Assembly (NCBI GenBank): GCA_039566865.1
Contig: CM076943.1
Span: 39,068,663 to 39,132,662, forward strand
Origin: Aurelia coerulea
Taxonomy: Eukaryota; Cnidaria; Scyphozoa; Semaeostomeae; Ulmaridae
Length of the DNA stretch: 64,000 nt
Reading direction: 5' to 3'
Shown here: in pieces, positions 21,897 through 33,600 of the stretch
How positions within the stretch are numbered: the first letter of the stretch is position 1
How the letters are laid out: the number at the start of each line of letters is the position of its first letter
The notes under the pieces: generated by a model
Databases searched by the model: none
Told to the model about the DNA's origin: nothing
Seen by the model: the letters and a program-made list of their open reading frames with translations, nothing else
Position numbers and translations under genes: made by a program

Positions 21897-24707
21897 TAGA
21901 CCAGGCTACGAATGAGGTACGGGTCACTTCTAAGCGGAGAAATTTAGATGGGTATTTTGAGATACCTATGACCCTAGGCATCTTGGAATGTGATGGTGAT
22001 CAGCGATCTGTTGGGGTTTAAGGGGTTAAATCGGGAGTTAAAGTTTGACCACTCTGAGCAAGCACCTCTGCGGAGGAGAAACAAGGTTTTCCTTCTAAAT
22101 GACGCGCGGGCTGGCTTAGATCGGACCAAATTAAGCTCAAAACCACGGTATAAAGAAGTTAGATGCTGAAGGATAATTAGTAGCTTCTCCAAACAATGGT
22201 CACGTGACATGAAATCACCTTTTCCTTATATGGTAACTATCAATAAAATGGCCAAATGTGTTACGAAAAGGAAAATGCGATTGGGATCACTTCTATATTT
22301 TACTTGAAAGTACTTGCACCATGGTCAACATACCAAATCCTACGTAATGATTTAAAAGAAAGTATCCCTGATACTCCGTGTCACTATTGTCGCCATTTTC
22401 GTCGCAATCATCAAAGGAAATGTCATCTTCTACTCTACCAGCAGTTCTTCAATGTCTTCTGCGAATGCACTCTCAGTCCACTTGATTTCAAAATTTTCTT
22501 TTCCATCTATGCTGAGATATATCGGGTACTATATAAACATTCTTTTTAGTCTGAGAGGTTCCTGATTCTCGCGATAACATTTGCAAGTAAAGTAAACAGT
22601 CGCAAAGATTATTGGTATGCAGGAAGCAACGATGATCTACTACTTTGTTTTCAATGAGGTACTTTCTGTCGAAAGGCTTCTTACAACAGATATTCACATT
22701 ATTCTAACAACATCTATATCAAATTTAAGCACATTTAGCAAGTTCTTCTATTGCTCTTTCTTTGATACCCAACGAGATGACCCAAGGGCTGATAAATGTT
22801 TAGCAGCCCCACTGCAACATGCTAATTTGCAATTTCGAAGAAAAGGAAGAGATGTAATCGTCGTCTGTAAATGCTTTGAGTCATACCAAGGGCTGGCATG
22901 TCACACTAGGAATGATGGTCCCACCTTTGTCCGAAAACCGGTGGTTCAAGAAAACATTTGGCACCACCTTTGTCCCAAAAACTGGTCGTTTTTGATGATA
23001 AATTTTCGCAGTTGCTTATCTTTAATTTGGCGGAAAATTCTAAAATGATGTATCACTGACGATGTTTGTTTCAAAAACCGGTAGTTTCGACCAAATACTG
23101 TTTTGGAAAGCAAGTAGTAATTGTAGCCATGAAAGTATGTGTCCCAAAACCGGTTGCCAGACAAAGGTGTAAGCGCTTTGGTGAAAAAATTGAAATCCTG
23201 GTCTCTTTTTCAGAAATTTACAGGACAAAGGTAGAACCACTGTGATGAAAAGTTGGATTTTCTGGTCTTTTTGCGTAGATTTGGCGGACAAAGGTAAAAC
23301 CGCGTACTGAAAATTTGAAATACTGGTCTTTTGTGCTTAAATTTGGCGGACAAAGGTAGAACCAGCTTTCAGGTAAACTGTAGGATTTTGATTAGATGGG
23401 AGGTTAGAAAACGTAATTTTTGTAACAAATTAATGGAATAGGAAGACTGGTTTTAAAATTTCACCTTTGTCCCAAAAACTGGTTGTTTTGGGCAGGAAAG
23501 TTGTACTGTCTGATAAATTAACCGGTTATTTTTTCCAATTTCTTTGGACAAACATAGGGTCAAATATTTTACAATACTTGACCGCCCCTGGTCCTACTAA
23601 CATGAAAGTTCCTAACAACTTTACCAAGTAGATATGAAAGTATAGATATAGTGACAGACGCGTACCAAGAGCACCCTGTCAAATCAAGTGAATGAAGTAA
23701 GAGACATTGCTTTAGCAGGATAATTAGTCAGCCAGCTAAATCAAAAAGGGCTTTTAGAAATGCAGAAAATAAGAGTCGACTGATCAATTTGATTTTCGAA
23801 ACGATCTCTATAAATCGTCAAAAACCCTCAATATTCCTTGTTGCGCAGAAATGTTTTCCTAACCAGTGCTCTAAAATAATGTCGTCGAATGGAACGAATG
23901 CAAAAATGCTGACTACCAACCAAGAAGACGATTTACTTTTGCATTGCCTTGGAGAAGGAGCCAAAGGAAACCATCAAGTTACAATCAGCTGATATACACA
24001 TCTTGGTGATAGTTTTGTCAAAAGTTCAAAGAAAGACAAATGTATACTTGGCTTTAGGACTAGGATTCCACAGAAAAGGAGTCACACTCTAATGATACAG
24101 AAAGAACATTTGAAATCAAGTGGACTGAGAGTGCATTCGCAGAAGACATTGAAGAACTGCTGGTAGAGTAGAAGATGACATTTCCTTTGATGATTTCGAC
24201 GAAAATGGCGACAATAGTGACACGGAGTATCAGAGATACTTTCTTTTAGGTCATTACGTTGCATTTGGTATGTTGACCATGGTGCAAGTACTTCCAAGTA
24301 AAATATAGAAGTGATCCCAATCGCATTTTCCTCTTTTCGTAACACATTTGGCCATTTTATTGATAGTTACCATATAAGGAAAAGGGTGATTTCATGTCAC
24401 GTGACCATTGTTTGGAGAAGCTACTAATTATCCTTCAGCATCTAACTTCTTTATACAGTGGTTTTGAGCTTAATTTGGTCCGATCTAAACCAGCCTGCGC
24501 GTCATTTAGAAGGAAAACCTTGTTTCTCCTCCGCAGAGGTGCTTGCTCAGAGTGGTCAAACTTTAACCCCCGATTTAACCTCTTAAACCCCAACAGATTG
24601 CTGATCACCATCACATTCCAAGATGCCTAGGGTCATAGGTACCTCAAAATGCCCATCTAAATTTCTCCGCTTAGAAGTGACCCGTACCTCATTCGTAGCC
24701 TGGTCTA
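21897..24707. mobile_element. Long-inverted-repeat element TAGACCAGGCTACG, 3-bp TSD
   Basis: A 2811-bp element. Arms of ~620 bp (21897-22510 and 24080-24707) are near identical, for example the ACGTGACCATTGTTTGGAG stretch in both. Flanks are TAT (21894-21896, 24708-24710). It shares the first ten TIR bases with the 18170 element but not the interior. No transposase is recognised. Confidence 0.8.
22918..23500. repeat. Degenerate CACCTTTGTCCC repeat array
   Basis: Loop of the 21897 element. CACCTTTGTCCGAAAACCGG, CACCTTTGTCCCAAAAACTGG (22969, 23461) and the reverse form GGACAAAGGTAGAACCA (23223, 23285, 23350) recur at roughly 60-65-bp steps. The outer copies point inwards, so the array itself is an inverted arrangement. 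Confidence 0.65.
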
Positions 24708-26059
24708 TATCGAAAGAGATAAACTTTCTGGCAAACACATTCTACACATTTGGCAAATGACAAAAAATGCATGTGTAACATAGATGCAGTTAATTGTCCA
24801 AGTGGGCTAATTTGTTGCTGTTTCACACTATGCAAGAGGGTCTGACAGTTTCTTTCAATGCCCTTTGATGTTTTCTCACATAATGATTAAATAGATCTCA
24901 ACTGCGGATTGCACCGAACTCCCAAATGATAAAGGCGAAATGTCATAAAGAATCTCATTGTCTCATTTTTGTGTAAATGTGCTGATGTTGCGTCGACTAA
25001 CTGACAACATAATGACAACAATTTTGAATCCTAGCACCCTTATCAAGAAACGTTGCAATTTATCTCGTTTCTAAGGGTCTAGTTCAGTGAACAATCTTGC
25101 TCGCCCTATCTTATCACTGAAAAGGGCGGGGAAAGTTAGCCAATCGCAATATGCCATCTGCAATTGCCATCTGCTAAAACAATGCCCCATGACACAAGCC
25201 AGTTAATGGCCCTAAAGCCCCGTTAAAACGCTCTCAACATTGCACTGAACATCACTCTACATTTGTAGAGGACATATATATATATTGGTAGAAAGTTGTA
25301 CGAATAAACTGTATAAAAGAAGGTCGGATGCAAAAAAGACAAGATATTTAGCACACTGAGGCCTTTCTGACTTGTGTCTTCATCAGAGTGTGACTTACAA
25401 AACTAAAGTGACAAATGTTGAGAGCATTTTAACACCCTGTTAAGTGATGCTCAGTGATGTTGTGCGGTGTTCAGCGATGTTGAGTGGAGTTTGAAAGAAG
25501 TCAAAAATGTTCAGTGGGTCGTCTCAACATTTCTATTGTTCTAGGTGTTGTTGAGCGATGTTGAGAGCATTTTAACACTCCATCCAACAATGTTCAGTCA
25601 GCGCAAGCGCACTAGGCATTGCTTCTCGCGCCATAGAAAGAAAGAAACAAATAAACTTCCAGAACATATCGAGAGCGTGGTCGAAAAGTGACGAGGGAGA
25701 ATAGACAGGGTTTTTTCTCAACAAAATTGGCAAAGTGGCTAACCTCAAATTTTATTTCATATTTTCACTAAATTGACTATTGAGATTTCAAATCCAAGAT
25801 GGGCCAAAAAAAATTTGACCGGAAGTCAACTTTTTTGGTGACATCATCAACTTCGAGAAAATACACTTATAACAGCTGTAAATTTTTTCTCGTAACTACT
25901 ACTGCCAAACAAATTGCATATTTGAATAGCACACAGTCAGCGCGAATGATGTATAGATTTACTATTTTTGCTCACTTTTGATTTATAGGTATGACGTCAT
26001 CATTAATTTATGACGTCATCCATGTTTATGAATAAGTAGCAATAGTACAGCAGATTGTT

Positions 26060-26520
26060 GTGATAAAAGCATGATACTTGGTGAACATAAGCAGTTTGAC
26101 TAGCTGAAAAATATTGGATATAGAGCCATTTCAAAACATGCCCCTAAATGCTATTTTTAGACAGGGGTACTAGAGCCCATTCCCCCAAAATGAAAAACTG
26201 CTGTTAAAAATAAACAAAGTGACGAATAGATACAATACTTGGTATTCTTAGCAAATTTGACACGCTGAAAAACATGGAATAAACGGCCATTCCAAATCCC
26301 CTCCCCCGAATCTATTTTTAGACAGGGGCTCGAGTCTAATTCCCAAAAATTAAAAACTGCTGTAACTAATAAAAGACACGACAGATAGATACATTACTTC
26401 GTAGTCCTGGCAAGTTTTACACGCTGAGAAATATGGAACGTACGGCCATTCCAAAATGTTCCTCAATGCTTTATTTAGACTTCGGCACTTGGGAATAATC
26501 CCCCAAACCGAAAAATTGAC
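26060..26520. repeat. ~180-bp direct repeats in the fold-back arm
   Basis: Three diverged units, each with a tract like ACTTGGTATTCTTAGCAA, then CTGAAAAACATGGAATA, then CTATTTTTAGACAGGGG. Two of them pair with the right arm at 27610-27860. Confidence 0.65.
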
Positions 26521-26805
26521 GTAACTATTGAACTTTGCAATTATAAAGTTACACAAAATTTGTTATAAGAAGGCAGTCTGCAGTAGCTAGTTGAGTTGGG
26601 AGGAGTTGGTTCATTTGAAAACTGAATACGAAAGGCTATCCATTGAAGGAAAAAGGTTACTAAACTACGGTGAGAGGCCTAAGAAAGGCTCAGCAGTCTC
26701 CATTACATTTTCACAAAGCGGTACAGGGAACTCTGGTATTGGCACATTTGCATCGTCTACGTGTAGTGGTAGCCTACAAGAAGACAATGGACAGCGGGGT
26801 CGTAG

Positions 26806-27590
26806 CAGGGGCTGTCTTGACGGACCTTTGAACGGCCTTCGATTGTATAAATCATGAATTATTATTTGCAAAACTGAATACATATGGCTTCAGTAGATCT
26901 GCCTTTTATCCATAGCTATCTCACTGAAGGAAGCAGAGGGTAAATGTCATTGGTTCATTCAGCACATAGACGGAAACCATCCTTGGGACCCCTTTTTAAC
27001 ATATACCTGAATCACCTTTTTATGTTCCTGGAGGAGACCGAAATCTGAAATTATGCGGACGACACAACTATTTATGCGTGTGGTCCTAAAATCGAAAATT
27101 TCACCATGCATTTAGAGGATGATGCTCTTAAAATAACTGGATGGTTTCCAAACAATCTTATGAAATAAAATGAGGACAAATGCCACTTAATGATTTTTGG
27201 TGCAAAAGGAAATAATGAAATATCAATCAAAGTAGGCGAGGCCTGTGTGAAAGAAAGTACTGAGGAGATTATTCTCTGTATAAATTTCGATCAATTACTT
27301 TCTTTCAAACAACATGTTAAGTCTCTCTGTAAAAAAGCTGGCTAAAAACTTCATGGTCTTGCTCGAATATCCCGTTACATAGGCTCTGAAAAACTGCAGC
27401 AGTTAATGAGGGCGTTTGCTTTATCTGATTTCAGCTACTGTCCCCTTGTTTGGATGTTCTATGATAGAGCTTTGAATCAGAGAATAAATCATATTCAGGA
27501 AAGGGCATTACGCATTGCATACAAATATTGCGAGAATGATTTTGGTTTTCTCCTGGAGCTGTTTAACTACAGTTAATCATGACTGAAACT
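26806..27590 (+). pseudogene. Degenerate LINE reverse transcriptase
   Basis: In broken frames it reads TAFDCINHELLFAKLNTYGF (RT finger/palm), then DDTTIYACG (catalytic ADDT-type box, near 27058), then a thumb-like region with HVKSLCKKAG and LARISRYIG, and ERALRIAYKY near the end. Several stops and frameshifts. It sits exactly between the arms of the 25702 element, either inserted there or captured. Confidence 0.75.
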
Positions 27591-29039
27591 TATATAACAA
27601 AGTGCAATATCTATCCGTCGTGTCTTTATTAGTTACAACAGTTTTTAATTTTTGGGAATTAGACTCGAGCCCCTGTCTAAAAATAGCTTTGGGGGAATGG
27701 GATTTTGGAATGGCCGTGTATTCCATGTTTTTCAGCGTGTCATATTTGCCAATAATGCCAAGTATTGTATTTATTCGTCACTTTGTTTATTAGTAACAGC
27801 AGTTTTTCATTTTGAGGGACTGGGCTCTAGTACCCCTGTCTAAAAATAGCATTTGGGGGCATATTTTGAAATGGCTCTATATCCAGTATTTTTCAGCTTG
27901 TCAAACTGCTTATGTTCACCAAGTATCATGCTTTTATCACAACAATCTGCTGTACTATTGCTACTTATTCATAGTCATTACTTATTCATAAACTTGGATG
28001 ACGTCATAAATTAATGATGACGTCATACCTATAAATCAAAAGTGAGCAAAAATAGTAAATCTATACATCATTCGAAAGCGCTGCCTGTGTGCTATTCAAA
28101 TATGCAATTTGTTTGGCAGCAGTAGTTACGAGAAAAAATTTATAGCGGTTATAAGTGTATTTTCTCGAAGTTGATGACGTCACCAAAAAAAGTTGACTTC
28201 CGGTCAAAAATTTTTTTGGCCCATCTTGGATTTGAAATCTCCATAGTCAATTTAGTGAAAATACGAAATAAAATTTGAGGTTAGCCACTTTGCCAGTTTT
28301 TTTGAGAAAAAACCCTGTCTAGAAGTTTCATTTCATTTCAAAAATTGCTATGGCATATCGCTACGGAAAACATGGATTCAGCTGGCAGTGAGAGCGAATC
28401 AGAAGACATCATGAATTTCAAGCAGCAAGATGGAGAGCAATCTGAAGAAGAAGGGCAGGACCGCGGACAGGACCATCATGCTTCAGTTCATATTCTATTA
28501 TCGATATTATGTGGCCATTTTGAACACACACTAACACAAACTACTGTATATGGCGCCAAAACGATTGTACCCAAATAGAGGTTTGCCTCGTCTTGGGTCT
28601 CCGAAGGTGAGAAGTTACGTCGCTCAACAAATGGTCAGTCAAATTGTTGAGAGCGTTTTAACACCCCACTGAACACCACTCAACATCGCTGAACATCGCT
28701 CTACAAATGTAGAGCGATGTTCAGTGCAATGTTGAGAGCGTTTTAACGGTGCTTAAGACATTAGACATTCAGACATTCCTTAGACATTCCCTGTACATCG
28801 CAGGGAACATGTGCTTAATCTTATTTTGCCAAGCCATCAAAATGTTGAATTAGAGGAGAAAGAATCGAGGATCAAGTAAAGCGATGATTCAGAGCAGTAT
28901 AATTTGATCTCTGCAATGTCCTAAATTTGAATTTTTTTACTCATCAAGGTGTTACATGCATTTTTGCTTAGCAGAAGCTACCGACCGGATAGTTAGCTTC
29001 CCAAAACGTGCACCGGGTGTGTTAAAAAAAGTTATCACC

Positions 29040-30475
29040 TTAGACTAGCTACACTAGTCCCTCAATTTCGCTGTTGTTGTTGTTGCTGATGGCCAGCTCA
29101 ATGAGGGACTAGTTGCCAGAGAGTGTCTCAAATCAGAATTTTCAGAACGAAAAACCGAATTGTAAATCTGATTGGAGCATTTCGGCTAAAACAATAGTAA
29201 ATTTTTTTGTAGCCAATCAACTTTTCCTCTCTTTACTTATTTTTACTGGAAAACCTCCCTCTGAAGTAGAGGCCTGTTTGGTCTGAGTTTTTCAAGAAGA
29301 AGCAACGCAATGGCGACCGGCGCTGTCGTCGCAGCTTGATCGACCAGAAGCAAATGAAGCTGAAGGAATTTAGCCAGCCATTTGGCATGATAAAGTGGGC
29401 ACTGGGAAGAGATATTTGTTTGTGCTCTAACAGAAAATGGCAAAAAGTAATGCTGTTGCAATACTTGAGAGGCATTTTCAAGACAGCAGTGAGTGTCATT
29501 TGTCAGTACAAAACTGCAGTGTAGTGTAGGTGTAGGCCTACTCTAAGTTAAGGTTAGTAGTGATTTTTTCGTTTACATTTGGCTCGTGTATTTCAATTTC
29601 TAATATTATCTAACTGCAAGCATGTTACTTCGCAATGTTGGGCTGTTGTACTTTATCCCCTTACAGTTGTTTTGGTTTGAATGCACTTGATTTGCCAAAT
29701 GAAACAATCTTTAGTATTCTAGTAAAAAATTTTATGGTTTTTTGTGAACATGACTAAAAATCCCCAGGTACTTTTACTATGGAAGTTCCTTATGTGATCC
29801 AACCCGCCCCCCCCCCCGTGTTTGGATCACATAGGGAAAGGAAAGGGTGATATAATTTTTTGCTTGTGATTTAACAAGTATTTGTTACTTCATGTTGATA
29901 TCTTTAATCCATAGGGGTTTGTTTAAAGCAAGATACCTGCTTCATTGTTATCAGACCTTGTACCAGGATGCATTTAGATGGCACTTTTCTTGGAGAGAGA
30001 TTGTCTACATCACTTGGAGCAAATATAAAGGACAGTTCCTTTGATAATTCCTTGCACTTCAGATACCACTTAACTGATTGCTAATGATAATGTATAATGA
30101 TGATGTAATGCCTAATCTTGTCAAATCTTTGATTCCTTTATCTTTGGTCACTCTGAACTCCTCTGAAATTTCAATTTATGTTCACTGTCCATGCTCAATT
30201 TTGTCAGTCGTAAACTGTCAAAAAAATTCTTTCAAATTCACATGAATGAAACTTGGTATCAATGTGTTGTTTTCTTGAGTCATATTTTGATGATTACTGA
30301 TCACAGCAGCAATAACAACCAAAATACTAATTCCGTGGTCCGCGTTTTACGCATGTAGCGCTTAGGAAAACGAGGCTATCAAGTTATTCCGATTTCAGAC
30401 ACTGTTTGGCAACAAGTCTCTGTATTAGCGACAAATCAGTTCTAAGGAGCATACAGAGATTGTGTAGCCAGTCTA
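29040..30475. mobile_element. TIR element TAGACTRGCTACA, 9-bp TSD
   Basis: A 1436-bp insertion in R1 copy B. Ends TAGACTAGCTACACTAGTCC and, complemented, TAGACTGGCTACACAATC. Perfect 9-bp TSD TTATCACCT (29031-29039, 30476-30484). A small inner hairpin (CTAGTCCCTCAATT with AATGAGGGACTAG) lies at the left end, and a C-run hairpin around GTGATCCAA near 29800. Interior frames are short and unrecognised. Confidence 0.85.
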
Positions 30476-30601
30476 TTATCACCTTTGGTTGGCTATGGAA
30501 TTAAAAGTATGCTGCTGATATTCAAAACTGAATTGCTAATCTGCTAAAATGCGGATGTTATCTTACATCTTACGGATGCCCCTGCCAATTTTTGTTTTAT
30601 A

Positions 30602-33600
30602 CCGGGTGAGTCAGAAAGAAGAATCCCGCTTGGAAGGCCACTGCTCCATGAATATCAAAGCAATGATATTGAAAACTGCCTTGTTTTATTGCCAATATGT
30701 TAGTTAGGTTCTGTAATTTACCCGGCCTTAATCGGCCATTCCTTCCCGTGGATATGGGTGATTTTCTGTAGAAAGCCCCTTCCAAAAACCTGCAAAAAAC
30801 CAATGAAAACAATGAGCAAATTTTCCTTCCAAAAATTGATGGCACTCACAAGCATAGCCGTCAAATCTTTTCTTTTGTCCAAAGCTCCCGTGGGGTTCTG
30901 ACTCACGCTCTGATCAGATCGCATTTTCTCCTATGATTGACCAATCAGATGCCGTCGTTGTGCTTACTTCCGCGTTTCGCAGCAAAACTTAGGCCATTTT
31001 CGGCCGTTTTGACCACTCTCCGGAAAAAATCATTGCACGATCGGATAAATCGAATTTCGTCAAAATTTCAATTGGAAAAGATTCTCCATGCTTTGGACCA
31101 TAAGTGTTTTGGTATGGCTTTGCGATCACTAAAAATAGCAGAATTGTGGCATTTTTAAGCTCAATGCAGTCATTCATCGGTTACAGACTCTATGATTAGC
31201 AAAAAGAAGCAGTGGCGGAAATTCAGCTTTTTGAGTGGGGGGGCAAGCCGTAAATTTTCCGAGTCGGAGGAAATGCTTTTGTTCTCAGGCATTTCGCTAG
31301 AAGACTTAGACCTGACATAAATAGTTCCTTAAATGTGCTAAGGTCATTGTATATCAGATTTCAAAACTATTTATATTCAGCAGCTGATAGAAAAAGGCAA
31401 GAATGTATTATGAACGTACTGTCGGTAGGCCTAATAGCTACGAGGACGCTGGGGGCGAAGCCCCCAAGAAAATTTTTGAGGACACTCCCTATTTTTGCTT
31501 AGAATGCCTTTCATGACCCTATGTTTGCCAGTACTGAATTGGGATTTTGACAATGTTGTAACATTTTTTCAGAGTAGCATCCCAAGGAAATTTTTTAGGT
31601 AATCAAATAGTTTAATTGGGCTTAGGAGAGCCCCTTGGATCCAATGTTTGCCAGTGCCAAATTAGAATATTTGATAATATGAATTACCAGTTCTCAAAAG
31701 TCAAAACAGTTCTGCGTGAAGAACCTCTCCTTTGTCTTAGAACGCTTCTCGCAATTCAGGTTTTGCCTGCCCCCGCCCCCAACATGGAAACTTTGAAAAT
31801 TCGCTGATAATTTGTGTTAATGTCGCGTCCAGGAAAATTTTGGAGAACTCCAACCTTTACATTGGCTTAGAATGCCTCTCCCAAAGCTTCAACATCTCGC
31901 GGAAATATTGTTACTCTCTAACTAACCCATACCCAAGAACTTTCTTCTCGTTTATGAAATAAATGAAAGTGAATAAAATCTTTAGAATATGCTTTTTGAG
32001 CTTGTGCATTTCGTTTGCTCTTTCTATATAAAAACTCGTCCACTTCTTGACGGTGACTCGTTTCTTCACTACAGTTTCAATCCCACCTACGAAATTTCCG
32101 ACTTTTAAGAAAATTTCCGAGTCTTATCGAATTGGGGGGGCAGTTGCCCCCCCCAACCCCCCTTAAATTCCGCCACTGAAAAGAAGAGTAGAAAAATGAA
32201 AACCTGAAGAAGAACTAGTGCATACACACACCTCAGATGGATTTAATAACAAACATCCACTTATTCTGCCGCGATCTACAGCGAGTTTAACCAGCAAATA
32301 ACACAGTCCACAAAAATAGGCGCGAGAACTTGAAATATCAGCTACATGCCATCGTCAAGTGAGAACAACATCCGATTCCAATGAACAGAAATATTAATAA
32401 ATCAACGGTGAATAACAAATACATGAATATGCTGAAGATTACGGGAGTAGCTGTACGTCCACTCTGGCCCAGAAAGAACAATTTCGTGATGTCCTTTTCG
32501 ATAAACCATCTATGGATAAACCGTGCCATCAATCCTTTATCCAACTGCGGCTATCGTTGCCAGATTGAAACCGGCAATAACACTACCAAAACGATGTACG
32601 AATTGATTGGTCACATCCCATCTTTTATTGCAAGAAAAATGTCTATCGTCTTATGGTCTAGCAGGCTAGCGGCTTCATGAAACAGAACTGAAATGCTAGG
32701 TTTAGTGTTCTTACGAATACGAATAACAAGAAGAAATGTACAACTTATTTTCATAACGAGCAAAAAAGATCGATCTTTTCAACATTTGAAATACTATTTA
32801 TAGAAACTCCTCATGTCAATTTCACATTTTGGGCGGATATCATTAAAGATATTTTATCTTTTAGAAGTCCTTCGTTAGAAAATCACCCCTTCACAGTCAA
32901 GCAACACAGTAGCATCAGAGCAAAGTTGGGCAGTTTGCAATCTCATTGCCCATTCATGGAAGAACAACCCTATTTTTTGTAAGATTCTACAACTTTCATC
33001 CAATAATGGAAGCTCCTCAAAATTCTCATTTTCTGAGTACAAAATGTTTCGTAAGAGTTTCTTAAAAGTTCCCTCAAATTTCTATCGGTGGTGTAGGATC
33101 TCTGGGATCTAATGTTCCTTCGATAACATTGTGCGGCAAATTATGAAATCATGCCACAGTGTAGATCACGTACGAAGTCTCATCTAAGAAATTACTAAAT
33201 GAAAAGTGAAATCAATTTGTTCCAGTATCAAAAATTTTATATTCTAAGTGACCTGAGAGTTCAGTTTCTCGAAATTTTTCCTATGATAGTGGACCTCTAT
33301 CAATGCAACTGCATACACTTTTTTTGCAGGAAACTGCTTGAAGGAAACCGTTGCTGTCTCTTCCATAAATTAAGCGAGGGGTGAATCACTCCTAAAAATC
33401 TCGAAATTAAGAAACTCTATTAGAAGCGACGAAAGGTCATTTCAAATTTAAGGAACTTTTCAAAATAAGTTATGAGTTGCAAAAAATGTTTTCAACCTGA
33501 AGTTACATTACCAACTCAACTATTACTAAAAAGTAATAATTTTTGTTATTATTTCGTTTTTTAACAATTCATTGGTTCAAAATGTGGTTCTGAATGAACG

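Larger units (their letters stand above)
25702..28321. mobile_element. Fold-back element nested in the 25216 element
   Basis: Arms of ~690 bp (25702-26390, 27610-28321) start TAGACAGGGTTTTTTCTCAA. The 3-bp flank GAA is at 25699-25701 and 28322-28324. The arms carry paired TGACGTCA sites. The region between them is a dead LINE. A short acidic frame with SAGSESESEDIM lies just outside at 28372. Confidence 0.75.
25216..28753. mobile_element. TAA-flanked TIR element (Harbinger-like?)
   Basis: A 3538-bp element. Left end AGCCCCGTTAAAACGCTCTC; right end complements to AGCACCGTTAAAACGCTCTC, then both continue AACATTGCACTGAAC. TAA occurs at 25213-25215 and 28754-28756, and copy A shows the single TAA (GGCCCTAAGAG). 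Internal GTTGAGAGCRTTTTAACAC motifs repeat near both ends (25420, 25560, 28650). A second fold-back element is nested inside. Confidence 0.85.

Noticed and set aside
28345..28578. A 77-codon frame with an acidic stretch
   Set aside because: It may be a captured exon fragment (SAGSESESEDIM), but it lies in the tail of a TIR element, is short and has no splice signals. Too weak to list as a gene.
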